A DNA stretch of 20,156 bases from positions 1-20,156 of IMG/VR virus record IMGVR_UViG_3300034082_000651, one strand, 5' to 3'. Positions within the stretch are counted from its first letter, which is position 1. Every line of letters starts with the position of its first letter. The stretch comes from a virus. Both the position numbers and the translations under genes were made by a program. This document shows, piece after piece, positions 6,413 through 13,353 of the stretch. The notes beneath the pieces are model-generated. The model did no database searches. It was not told the DNA's origin and saw only the letters and a program-made list of their open reading frames with translations.

Positions 6413-8041
6413 TTATCTTCCAATACTCATTGTGTTCAATATGACTGGTGCAACTTGTGCAGCATAATAAGTCATACCTACATTAGTTACTGGGGTGCCG
6501 GCACCACCTAGTAAACTGGTGTTGTCTGGTTGTCCCACGCTGTTATCATATTCTGCTTGCTCTTTGGCATCTTCATCACCTTCTTCACCATACATCTCAT
6601 GTGCTGGTATCATTGATGGTTCCAAATCACGGCTCAATACTGTTTCATCAGTATTCATCATTAATGTTCTTAAATCTGGATCTTGTACTGTTTTGATGTA
6701 TGCTTGTCTATATTCTGGAATCTCTGTTGCTGGAGCAAGCATGCCAATAATCTCATTAGTAATTAATGACTGAATCATTGGATTGTCCCCGACTAATTCT
6801 TTTGCTGATCTCATAACAGCCATTCTATAGTTGGTATCATGTGCTTCATAGTCTGTGTTGTAATTTACTTCACCGGCCCAACGCATGTCCATAAATCGTG
6901 CGGCAAAAGTAAAAATCATTTCTTCTGTGACTTCCATCAATCGTGCTTTAGATTTTGCTGTTCTATGTAATTGCTTGCGTTCTTCAATGATAGCAACACC
7001 TGATGCAATTTGGTTCTTGCTTGTACGCAATCCACCTAAGCCAGTCAATGCTTCAATTTGTTCTAGGATATCTTGTTGTGATTTTATAATTGCATCAACA
7101 TCACCAGTGTCAACTACTATCGCTTCAATTTGTCCTTCATTAGCACGAACAATCGCACCAGCATGTACAGGAACACTTACGCCTTTATCAGCACGAATGA
7201 TAGTGTGAGCAAATTGCAATGCAGTGTACTTTTCGCATTCCATTTTGTAATGTTCTCTTTGTGCATCTACTGCTGAATCAATATCACTGATGCCCAAATC
7301 AATTGTGCGAGGGTCTCTGCGACCATATGCAATGAACAATGGGATGCTCATGCCAGGAGGATAATTGCCTTCGCCAATCAATTCTGCTGGCTCATTCATT
7401 TGACCAGGACCTTTGTTAACTTCATAACTCTGCCAGTAACTTGGTGTTGTTGCGTCACCTAAATAATAGCACTTGATGTAGTAGCAATCTTCATCTTCCA
7501 TTTCTTTGACTTTAACGCACTTGAGCATGGGTCTGCCACCGTAATAGTCAAACTCCCAATCCCATACATCTAATGGATTGATCGCACAAACATAAGGTCG
7601 ACCTAGGTTGCCTTCGCTTTGTTGTGGCATATCTACTGCTACCCAGCAATGACCATATATGCTTGTTAAGTCTCCAACACTTTCCATAAAACTGGTCAAC
7701 GAACGATTGGTTAAGTCAGCATCTAACAAAAACAAATCACTCCATTCACTATTCTTTGGATCAATCATTTGTCCTGTTGTGGTACAAAATTGTACATTGC
7801 GCTTGATGCCAGGTTCAAACAATACATCATTAATAGTGTCAACTATGTAACGACAGATTGGCTGTGATATTGTGTTGGTTACTAAGTCATTGTATAGTGT
7901 AGAATCTTCTGAAGGGCGCTTCTTGCGTACCAACATCTTGAAGGGCATGCCTCCTAAATATGCGTATTGATAGGATAGCATTTGGTTGTAGATACCATCA
8001 TATATTGCATTACGCTTGAGTAAATCTGCTTTAATTGTCAT
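6413..8041 (-). CDS. Portal protein
   Basis: This encodes 542 residues from an ATG with AGAGAGA upstream. It contains N-terminal helices (RNAIYDGIYNQMLSYQYAYL), YNDLVTNTISQPICRYIVDT and LTSIYGHCWVAVDMP, typical of portal clip/wing regions. A segment follows with conserved portal-like character: YGRRDPRTIDLGISDIDSAV, then the long helix around SQQDILEQIEALTGLGGL. The acidic tail (GEEGDEDAKEQAEYDN) and length fit dodecameric portals. The gene lies directly after terL and the HNH gene and before the scaffold. The portal is the DNA entry ring at the capsid vertex and docks the terminase. Confidence 0.85.
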   Translation of the reverse strand: MTIKADLLKRNAIYDGIYNQMLSYQYAYLGGMPFKMLVRKKRPSEDSTLYNDLVTNTISQPICRYIVDTINDVLFEPGIKRNVQFCTTTGQMIDPKNSEWSDLFLLDADLTNRSLTSFMESVGDLTSIYGHCWVAVDMPQQSEGNLGRPYVCAINPLDVWDWEFDYYGGRPMLKCVKVKEMEDEDCYYIKCYYLGDATTPSYWQSYEVNKGPGQMNEPAELIGEGNYPPGMSIPLFIAYGRRDPRTIDLGISDIDSAVDAQREHYKMECEKYTALQFAHTIIRADKGVSVPVHAGAIVRANEGQIEAIVVDTGDVDAIIKSQQDILEQIEALTGLGGLRTSKNQIASGVAIIEERKQLHRTAKSKARLMEVTEEMIFTFAARFMDMRWAGEVNYNTDYEAHDTNYRMAVMRSAKELVGDNPMIQSLITNEIIGMLAPATEIPEYRQAYIKTVQDPDLRTLMMNTDETVLSRDLEPSMIPAHEMYGEEGDEDAKEQAEYDNSVGQPDNTSLLGGAGTPVTNVGMTYYAAQVAPVILNTMSIGR

Positions 8042-8055
8042 TGTTTTTAATCTCT

Positions 8056-8517
8056 CTATATAGGAGTATAGGCATTACAAGAATGTAATGTATTTATACT
8101 TGTTGGCTTGTGTTTACAGTTGTTGTTATGCCAACGACTTAACATATTCTTTCCCATGGTTTTGTTACAATGGATACAAGTTCTTAATGGATTGCCACCA
8201 TATGCATTATCATTGCCTTTATTATACATATGTGTAGTCACATCTTGTCTTAATCCAGTGACTAAATGCGCTGGATTACAGCAAATGTAGTTGCTGCAAG
8301 TGTGATAAACACAGATATCATCAGGTACAACTGTTTGATTGTGTAAATCATAACTAACACGATGTACTGTTCTCATACGCTTACCATCACGGATAAAACC
8401 ATAGCCAATGTTGTTACAGCATCCTTGCCATTCCCAGCAGTCGGTTACTGGGTCAATAGTTATTTGGTCAGATATTCTATCTTCTATACTCCAACCTTTG
8501 CGTCTTTTTATTGCCAT
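8056..8517 (-). CDS. HNH homing endonuclease with C-terminal zinc finger
   Basis: This encodes 153 residues. The core reads CWEWQGCCNNIGYGF, then VHRVSYDLHN and YHTCSNYICCNPAHL (His72, Cys74, Cys79/80, His84), which is the signature of phage free-standing HNH endonucleases. A second metal motif follows at Cys114-x2-Cys117-x12-His130-x3-Cys134 (LRTCIHCNKT... SRWHNNNC), a DNA-binding finger often attached to such enzymes. Its start overlaps the terL stop by 10 nt, and it separates terL from portal, as expected for a homing gene that inserted at the packaging module. The 3' part contains the late-promoter-like element that probably serves portal. Activity and target site cannot be read from sequence. 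Confidence 0.85.
   Translation of the reverse strand: MAIKRRKGWSIEDRISDQITIDPVTDCWEWQGCCNNIGYGFIRDGKRMRTVHRVSYDLHNQTVVPDDICVYHTCSNYICCNPAHLVTGLRQDVTTHMYNKGNDNAYGGNPLRTCIHCNKTMGKNMLSRWHNNNCKHKPTSINTLHSCNAYTPI
8085..8098 (-). promoter_or_regulatory. Late-promoter-like element TATAAATACATTAC
   Basis: It has the full TATAAATA core of T4-type late promoters and lies 43 nt before the portal ATG, inside the 3' end of the HNH gene. A small inverted repeat (CATTAC at 8073-8078 with GTAATG at 8085-8090) overlaps it downstream. Confidence 0.5.
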
Positions 8518-9938
8518 ACTTGATGATCCTGTTCTAAATTTTCATTCATTATTTCTTCCCAACTTGGTCCACCTGGATACAATGGACTCTCTGGCATATG
8601 CTCAATGCCTGGTTGCATCATGCTTGACATTCTTGAGTCCATACCAATGTATTCTTTGATTGGTATACTATCGTGGGTGATTGGGAACAAGTGATGTATT
8701 CCATAACGAATACAATCACCTAATCCGTCTATGTGTGCGTACTTTTGCTCTGTATACTTTACTAATCGTTTGCGTGTACCATCTTCAAAGTGATATGTTG
8801 TTAGTGCTTCTAATAGAAACTTATCTTCTGGCTTGACTACTAGACCACCTCTGTTGATAAACGCATTTGCTGTGTTGTCTGTGTCTGATACAAGTGGATT
8901 TACCTTGCGTGAGTTAACGATTGTGAAACCATACTTTTCTAAAATAATTCTATCTGTTACGCCAAAAGGACTTGTAGTGTCACGGTTTACTTGCGTACCG
9001 CTCATGTCAATAACACTATTGATTCTACGCTTGGGATAATCTAACCGAATTGCTTGCGCTATACCCTCTGTGCTACAATCAGGTATCGCATAACTTTTTA
9101 GTATCTCAATGGTACCGTTCTTTTCGCCGGCTCTGTGAACTTGTGCTATAGTTGCACACATAACTCTTTTGTTAAAATCCGCAAAATGATACAAATCGCC
9201 ACCTCTATCTACTACATCTCTTGTGTACTTTGTTTTGTCCCATGTGTAATAGAAAGCATCACTAACGCTTTCCCATTGACACATATAGTCTTGGTTAAAC
9301 TTTAATGGGCTGATGATGCGTTTCTGTTCTTCAATAAACGCACGATTGCCTGAACGCATTTGTAGGTAGTTGTAATGTCTTACTGCATATTTGTCTGGGC
9401 TAATCAATGCTAAGTTAAACAAATCATGCAATGGTCCTGTACCATTTGGTGTACTGATAACAACCAATCTACCCTGTGTGTCTGGTGTGCCTACTCTTGG
9501 GCGCAAACGATTGGTAATCTCTTGTAATGTATCTTGTGTATATAGTGCTGCTTCATCCGCTATCCATATGCCAACATTAAGACCTCTTAAGTTTTCACGC
9601 TGTTCTGCACTTTTACAGCGAATAAAAACACCATTAGGAAACTTAATGGTTAGTTCTGAATTGTTAATGTCTGATCCATCTTTAAGCCCAAAGTATGTTT
9701 GACATGATTTCTTTAATGGTTCCCATATAAGTGACTTAATCATTGCGCCAGTTGGGGCCGAGTAAATGATATCTTTACCTTTGTGATATCGTTCATCAGT
9801 AGCAAATATAGGTAGTGCGATAGCGGCTAGAAATGTCTTGCCGCTACCAACTGGAACTATATCTATACAATGCTTATTAGTAGTAAGCCAATCTTGAAGT
9901 ATTGTTGACTGCTCACCATATAAGGGAACATTTATCAT
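8508..9938 (-). CDS. terL: Terminase large subunit (packaging ATPase and nuclease)
   Basis: This encodes 476 residues. The ATPase domain has a Walker A PVGSGKT at 29-35, a Walker B GIWIADEA with Asp128-Glu129, and a coupling motif VISTPNG at 160-166. The RNase H-like nuclease domain has the expected three acidic positions: Asp254 in HFADFN, Asp311 in VIDMSG, and Asp404/Asp408 in AHIDGLGDC. The enzyme drives DNA into the prohead through the portal and cuts the concatemer. Its ATG overlaps the terS-like stop as ATGA, so the two are coupled, as is usual for TerS-TerL. The C-terminal 50 residues are Pro- and Met-rich and probably contact the portal (inference). Confidence 0.95.
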   Translation of the reverse strand: MINVPLYGEQSTILQDWLTTNKHCIDIVPVGSGKTFLAAIALPIFATDERYHKGKDIIYSAPTGAMIKSLIWEPLKKSCQTYFGLKDGSDINNSELTIKFPNGVFIRCKSAEQRENLRGLNVGIWIADEAALYTQDTLQEITNRLRPRVGTPDTQGRLVVISTPNGTGPLHDLFNLALISPDKYAVRHYNYLQMRSGNRAFIEEQKRIISPLKFNQDYMCQWESVSDAFYYTWDKTKYTRDVVDRGGDLYHFADFNKRVMCATIAQVHRAGEKNGTIEILKSYAIPDCSTEGIAQAIRLDYPKRRINSVIDMSGTQVNRDTTSPFGVTDRIILEKYGFTIVNSRKVNPLVSDTDNTANAFINRGGLVVKPEDKFLLEALTTYHFEDGTRKRLVKYTEQKYAHIDGLGDCIRYGIHHLFPITHDSIPIKEYIGMDSRMSSMMQPGIEHMPESPLYPGGPSWEEIMNENLEQDHQVWQ

Positions 9939-10348
9939 TGCTTCCAGTCAGACAATTCTGTACTTGGGAAACTGAATACTGCTTTAAGTTGTTCACCTTT
10001 GCTTGTAAGGTCAACTTCTGATTTGTCTGCTATTACTTTTGCAAGTAACATTTGTTGATATCGTTGAATTATATTCATGTCACCTGAATGTCTTGCTCTG
10101 ATATAATCTTGTGCTAATCCCACAGCAAATGGAACATCTTGTTTTGCAATTTCTGCTAATACATCTGCTGCACTTAATTTTACTGTTGAGCCAACTTTTC
10201 TACCTGAGTTTGGTCTTGCACCACCTCTACCTTTTTTTGCTGTTGGAGTAGTTTGAAGATTTTGATTATCATCCATAGGCGCCATGCCAAAGGTATTTAC
10301 TAAACTGTCATTGACTAGTTCTTGATCATAATGAGTTATTTGGGACAT
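9935..10348 (-). CDS. terS: Terminase small subunit (putative)
   Basis: This encodes 137 residues, overlapping terL by 4 nt. The N-terminal half carries KKGRGGARPNSGRKVGSTVK, a basic AT-hook-like motif often seen at the start of phage TerS-type proteins. A helical region follows (LSAADVLAEIAKQDVPFAVG) and then a helix with IIQRYQQMLLAKVIADKSE. Small terminases bind pac or cos DNA and regulate TerL. Position directly before terL strongly supports the role. The helix-turn-helix is not clear by eye. The upstream Shine-Dalgarno is weak (AAAGAAA). Confidence 0.65.
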   Translation of the reverse strand: MSQITHYDQELVNDSLVNTFGMAPMDDNQNLQTTPTAKKGRGGARPNSGRKVGSTVKLSAADVLAEIAKQDVPFAVGLAQDYIRARHSGDMNIIQRYQQMLLAKVIADKSEVDLTSKGEQLKAVFSFPSTELSDWKQ

Positions 10349-10379
10349 TATATAATTTCTTTAGCAATTGCTATTGTAG

Positions 10380-10565
10380 TCATTCGCCAAGTCTTTCAAT
10401 AAAGGCTTGTTCAAGGTCCTTAGTGCGTGGATGATTAGGAGCAGATTCTTGTAGAACTTTACGCAAATCTTTCACTACTTCTAAGGGCTGTACACGAATC
10501 ATCTCTCTGTAAGTTTTCATTACAAAGGGATCACGCAATCTATCACTTATTGTTAATTGGCTCAT
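10380..10565 (-). CDS. Small protein of unknown function, 61 residues
   Basis: This encodes 61 residues, starting MSQLTISDRLRDPFVMKTYR, charged and helical, with no recognisable family. AAAAAGG lies about 10 nt before the ATG. The start lies inside the 3' end of the preceding 55-residue ORF (23-nt overlap), and the gene ends 31 nt before the terS-like gene, so it belongs to the same transcription unit. A role next to packaging is suggested by position only. Confidence 0.6.
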   Translation of the reverse strand: MSQLTISDRLRDPFVMKTYREMIRVQPLEVVKDLRKVLQESAPNHPRTKDLEQAFIERLGE

Positions 10566-10710
10566 CTGTTGTTACCTTTTTCTTTCTTGTGCGTTTTTCT
10601 TTAACGACTACTTGTACCACTTGATCATTCATGGGAATGAGTATAGTAGATTGTGGTATTCTACCATTTGGTAGTTTTACTTTTAACCACAGTGATTTTA
10701 ACCAGTTCAT
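10543..10710 (-). CDS. Small basic protein of unknown function, 55 residues
   Basis: An ATG at 10710 overlaps the stop of the upstream gene as ATGA, and the frame runs 55 codons to TGA at 10543-10545. The protein starts MNWLKSLWLKVKLPNGRIPQ, has a Val-rich strand (DQVVQVVVKEK) and a very basic stretch KRTRKKKV. The 4-nt overlap and the lack of any other gene in 10566-10706 make it a likely real gene that length filters would miss. The basic tail suggests nucleic acid contact, but that is inference. Confidence 0.6.
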   Translation of the reverse strand: MNWLKSLWLKVKLPNGRIPQSTILIPMNDQVVQVVVKEKRTRKKKVTTDEPINNK

Positions 10711-11075
10711 ATGTAAACCTTTAGATAATCTTCAGGTGAATCTTCTGGATCTAGTCCATCAAAGTATTCACCTGTTGCTTTTTCTTTGAACTTTAGTGTA
10801 CCAAACACGCTTAAGAATTTTTGATTCTCTGCTTGCCATTGTTTAGTTAGTTCCAAGAATCTATCACGCCCAAACATAATTTGTAATTGTGTTTTACAAT
10901 CTTCTGGTGTTGGATTGATATCCCATTTGGTATCGTTTAGTGTGTGCATAAAACTGATACATTGATCAATTTCATACTCATTCATGTACTTTGACAACTC
11001 AGTTGTCATTTTATCAAAATTCTTGATATGCCCCACATAAAAGGGTTTATCAATTAAGCCTTGAAATTCTGCCAT
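10707..11075 (-). CDS. Unknown protein, 122 residues
   Basis: This encodes 122 residues, starting MAEFQGLIDKPFYVGHIKNF, with AAGGAA about 8 nt upstream of the ATG. It is acidic and helical. The C-terminus is strongly acidic (FDGLDPEDSPEDYLKVYI). I do not recognise a family. It lies 11 nt after the 102-residue gene and overlaps the next ORF by ATGA, so it is co-transcribed and probably coupled with both. Confidence 0.7.
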   Translation of the reverse strand: MAEFQGLIDKPFYVGHIKNFDKMTTELSKYMNEYEIDQCISFMHTLNDTKWDINPTPEDCKTQLQIMFGRDRFLELTKQWQAENQKFLSVFGTLKFKEKATGEYFDGLDPEDSPEDYLKVYI

Positions 11076-11086
11076 ATAATTGTTCC

Positions 11087-11395
11087 TTAATGTAATACTT
11101 GTACTTGTGTTAATTCATCAATCATCTGATTGGTCTGAATGTTAACTGTACCATTTAATTCTTTTGCTGCATCTTTAAGAGTTTGTTCTTGTACTAATGC
11201 ACCTAAGAATTCAAATATTGTTTTAAGACCAAGTATCTTTAGGTTAAAGATTTCTTTGTCTTCTTGTGTTAAGGTGTCAATAGGTATATCCATCATTTGA
11301 TGTATTGATGTTTCAATATCATTCATCAAGGGCTTGACTGTAACAAGTAGTTCCCCGTCTTGGTCTTTTGCTAATCTATATGTATATTCAATCAT
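11087..11395 (-). CDS. Unknown protein, 102 residues
   Basis: This encodes 102 residues, starting MIEYTYRLAKDQDGELLVTV. A strand-rich N-terminus is followed by acidic helices (LTQEDKEIFNLKILGLKTIF). The ATG overlaps the end of the GNGPS-motif gene by 8 nt. No family recognised. No cysteines and no membrane segment are visible. Confidence 0.65.
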   Translation of the reverse strand: MIEYTYRLAKDQDGELLVTVKPLMNDIETSIHQMMDIPIDTLTQEDKEIFNLKILGLKTIFEFLGALVQEQTLKDAAKELNGTVNIQTNQMIDELTQVQVLH

Positions 11396-11978
11396 TTATT
11401 ATTTCCTTAAATTGTTCTATTGTTATTTCACTGTAGTTGTCTAGGGGTATATCAAATCTTTTGTTATTACCATTAACTCTTACAACCTTTTTATTTGGAT
11501 AGTCTCTTAATATTTTATTTAATCTTTGACGCCATTTGTCTGTTTGCATACTTGCTGCAGGGAAGATATGACTTCTCGGGTACTGCTTTGTGCCACTGTA
11601 TACATTTGGTAAATTGCTTCCACCTTCATTGTAATCAAATCCTATAATATATGTAATATCATTATCCTGTGTTAATGCTAATCTTAACGCACTATTACCG
11701 CTGTCGTTTGTTTCCTTGAATCCAGAAAAAAAGTTAATTGGTTCACCTTTTGCAGCAAGACTATCAATATAATTTTCATGCTGTGTATAGAATATTGAAC
11801 GCTTGTGTGCTTCATGTTCAATTATCTCATCTACCATTTGTCTGTCCATGCTAACCAAATAATTTGGTGTAAAATCTCTATACAATGCATTACATCCATA
11901 TGTTGTCATTTTGCTACCTATCGTTGCTAAATCAAAATTTAATCTACTTGGTCCATTTCCTATCACACATGCATTCAT
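11388..11978 (-). CDS. GNGPS-motif Rossmann-like protein (GT42/DUF115-like, putative)
   Basis: This encodes 196 residues. The N-terminus is a strand followed by a glycine loop (NACVIGNGPSRLNFDL), then YGCNALYRDF and VSMDRQMVDEI, later SGNSALRLALTQ and ITYIIGFDYNEGG. This order (GNGPS loop, an early Asn in 'CN..y', an 'S/TG..A...A' helix, and 'GfDf' strand) is what I know from bacterial sialyltransferases of the CstII/GT42 type and related DUF115 proteins, which bind a nucleotide sugar. The usual C-terminal catalytic His is not obvious. The gene overlaps its upstream neighbour as ATGA. It could modify a glycan or be a degenerate relative. The similarity is by eye only. Confidence 0.45.
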   Translation of the reverse strand: MNACVIGNGPSRLNFDLATIGSKMTTYGCNALYRDFTPNYLVSMDRQMVDEIIEHEAHKRSIFYTQHENYIDSLAAKGEPINFFSGFKETNDSGNSALRLALTQDNDITYIIGFDYNEGGSNLPNVYSGTKQYPRSHIFPAASMQTDKWRQRLNKILRDYPNKKVVRVNGNNKRFDIPLDNYSEITIEQFKEIIND

Positions 11979-12205
11979 TCTTTTTTCTTCTTTGATATAG
12001 TATTTATTACCTTACAAAAATCTCTATGGTTTATCAGTACTATTTTGCTTCTAAAGGCAACATCACACTTTTTACATCTATACCCAATACATCTCCACAT
12101 CTTAGTAAGTTGTACATATTGATGTTGTACTGAGGCATAGTCCATTACTTCTGGTATTTCATGTGCTTCATGTAGTTGTTTGGGCGTGAGTTTTGTTATC
12201 GGCAT
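11975..12205 (-). CDS. Small C2HC zinc-finger protein
   Basis: This encodes 76 residues. A metal-binding motif Cys44-x2-Cys47-x12-His60-x3-Cys64 (YRCKKCDVAFRSK... LINHRDFC) has the spacing of a classical zinc finger with Cys as the fourth ligand. A lysine-rich tail (KKKKE) follows. It probably binds nucleic acid. The ATG overlaps the NUMOD3 gene by 38 nt and has no good Shine-Dalgarno, so it may be coupled to that gene. The stop overlaps the next ATG as ATGA. Confidence 0.65.
   Translation of the reverse strand: MPITKLTPKQLHEAHEIPEVMDYASVQHQYVQLTKMWRCIGYRCKKCDVAFRSKIVLINHRDFCKVINTISKKKKE
11995..12008 (-). promoter_or_regulatory. Late-promoter-like element AATAAATACTATAT
   Basis: It lies inside the 3' end of the zinc-finger gene, 16 nt upstream of the GNGPS-motif gene. 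It carries the ATAAATA core and shares AATAAATAC with the scaffold copy. It overlaps coding sequence, so selection for the protein could explain it. Confidence 0.35.
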
Positions 12206-12524
12206 AATGGGTGTGGCTTATAAGTTTACGACGCCTTGCCCATGCTGAACGCATTGCTTGCTTGTGTTGCTCACTCTTGGGTTTTCCAAGACTTGCCAGA
12301 CTCATTTTCTGTTTTTGTTCAGGAGATTTCGGTACTCCTTTACATGCTTTTTGCACAGCAGTTCGTAATGTATTTAGTTGAACCTGTGAAAATGGACCTG
12401 TTCCACGCTTCCATTCTGTAAAGCCTGTGTCATTTGTTGAGGGCTTTTCTCCCATTGGATAATTTTTAATGTATTTGACACCGTGATCATCAAATCGGTG
12501 CCATCTTTGGTATAGTATTGTCAT
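12168..12524 (-). CDS. NUMOD3-like DNA-binding protein without a visible nuclease domain
   Basis: This encodes 118 residues. Two adjacent copies of the nuclease-associated modular motif are visible at about 62-78 (KGVPKSPEQKQKMSLAS) and 80-96 (GKPKSEQHKQAMRSAWA), followed by RRRK. NUMOD3 motifs normally sit at the C-terminus of GIY-YIG or HNH homing endonucleases and bind DNA. Here the N-terminal 60 residues (YQRWHRFDDHGVKYIKNYP) show no GIY-YIG or HNH signature. It is therefore a free-standing DNA-binding module or a remnant of a homing endonuclease. It lies between unknown accessory genes and overlaps both neighbours. Confidence 0.65.
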   Translation of the reverse strand: MTILYQRWHRFDDHGVKYIKNYPMGEKPSTNDTGFTEWKRGTGPFSQVQLNTLRTAVQKACKGVPKSPEQKQKMSLASLGKPKSEQHKQAMRSAWARRRKLISHTHYADNKTHAQTTT

Positions 12525-12954
12525 TTTTTGTAGGTATTATAAAAGGACTCAATCCAATTACAAATTTGATCTGCTCATTGGATCTAGTATTAATACTTAT
12601 TTCTTCTAGCGCCTGCTCAAATAAAATCATTTGTGCTGATATATTCTCTATTGAGTCCATTGTGGCTGTAGAAAGATCATGTTGAGTACCAAACATAAGA
12701 TTGTGTAGTAATCCGCTGACTAATGAAAGAGGTGAGTTTTGTCCTGTCGTGCCTTTAGGTAATGTGCCTGAGCGTTTATACCACCAGTATTTCATTACTT
12801 GTCTTATGTCCTCATTACGATTAACATCTAGCATACCCATGAAACTTATCCAGTAAATGAATAAACTTTGTAACCATACCATGTCATCGGTATCTATAGT
12901 TACATACTGTGTTTTAGCATTAGTTACTTTTGGTATATATTTGATATAGCGCAT
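12490..12954 (-). CDS. Unknown protein, 154 residues
   Basis: I chose the second ATG at 12954 (MRYIKYIPKVTNAKTQYVTI) because AAAGGA at 12963-12968 then lies 8 nt upstream. From the first ATG at 12960 the spacing is only 2 nt. The protein has an aromatic stretch (WLQSLFIYWISFMGML) that could be a short membrane or buried helix, and a Trp/Tyr-rich MKYWWYKRSG segment. I recognise no family. A late-promoter-like element lies immediately upstream, and it is the first gene after a terminator, so it probably begins a new transcript. Confidence 0.65.
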   Translation of the reverse strand: MRYIKYIPKVTNAKTQYVTIDTDDMVWLQSLFIYWISFMGMLDVNRNEDIRQVMKYWWYKRSGTLPKGTTGQNSPLSLVSGLLHNLMFGTQHDLSTATMDSIENISAQMILFEQALEEISINTRSNEQIKFVIGLSPFIIPTKNDNTIPKMAPI

Positions 12955-12969
12955 ATACATTATCCTTTG

Positions 12970-12983
12970 ATAATGTATTTATC
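12970..12983 (-). promoter_or_regulatory. Late-promoter-like element GATAAATACATTAT
   Basis: It lies in a true intergenic gap, 15 nt before the chosen start of the 154-residue gene and just upstream of its AAAGGA. It shares ATAAATACATTA exactly with the portal and scaffold copies. Because this spot is not coding, it is the best evidence that the motif is regulatory. Confidence 0.5.
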
Positions 12984-13034
12984 TTATTATGGATAAAATA
13001 CCCGTTTAGTGTTGTTATTTGATTAAAAATGGAT

Positions 13035-13064
13035 AAAAAATAGGGATCCCTATGACCCCTATTT
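13035..13064 (-). terminator. Rho-independent terminator
   Basis: On the minus strand AAATAGGG (13064-13057) can pair with CCCTATTT (13045-13038), ending in a run of T (13040-13035). The 14-bp perfect palindrome ATAGGGATCCCTAT (13040-13053) offers an alternative stem. It separates the 80-residue gene from the 154-residue gene. Confidence 0.6.
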
Positions 13065-13088
13065 GCTACACAAACACCCAAATTAAAT

Positions 13089-13105
13089 GCCACTCTCACT
13101 GTGGC
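13089..13105 (-). terminator. Weak hairpin at the end of the 80-residue gene
   Basis: GCCAC and GTGGC flank a 7-nt loop on the minus strand, overlapping the last codons, followed by ATTTAATTT. It is short with a poor T tract. It may assist the stronger terminator 25 nt further on. Confidence 0.3.
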
Positions 13106-13338
13106 GCTTGTTGTAGCGTGAGATTCTTCTTTTTTATATATCGTTGTCTGTGATACTCTTTACATTTACCTTTCTTATAGGATTGAAAGGTCATTCGGTG
13201 ATCATTGCCACTTGCTATCCATTCTTCTCGCCATTTGCCTATTCGTCTTATTGAGGGTTGATTAATTCTAAGATTCTTGTTTATATCTAAAGTTAATTGA
13301 TTTGGTGTATTGACAACTTTATTAAAGCGATTTTTCAT
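13096..13338 (-). CDS. Small basic protein of unknown function, 80 residues
   Basis: This encodes 80 residues with AAGGAAATAAA before the ATG, a good Shine-Dalgarno. It is strongly basic with many Arg and Lys (MTFQSYKKGKCKEYHRQRYI, KKKNLTLQQAPQ). Trp-Arg-rich KWREEWIASGN lies in the middle. The charge suggests nucleic acid binding, but no motif is recognised. It lies 15 nt after the 255-residue gene and is followed by terminators, so the two form one unit. Confidence 0.65.
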   Translation of the reverse strand: MKNRFNKVVNTPNQLTLDINKNLRINQPSIRRIGKWREEWIASGNDHRMTFQSYKKGKCKEYHRQRYIKKKNLTLQQAPQ

Positions 13339-13353
13339 TTTATTTCCTTATAA

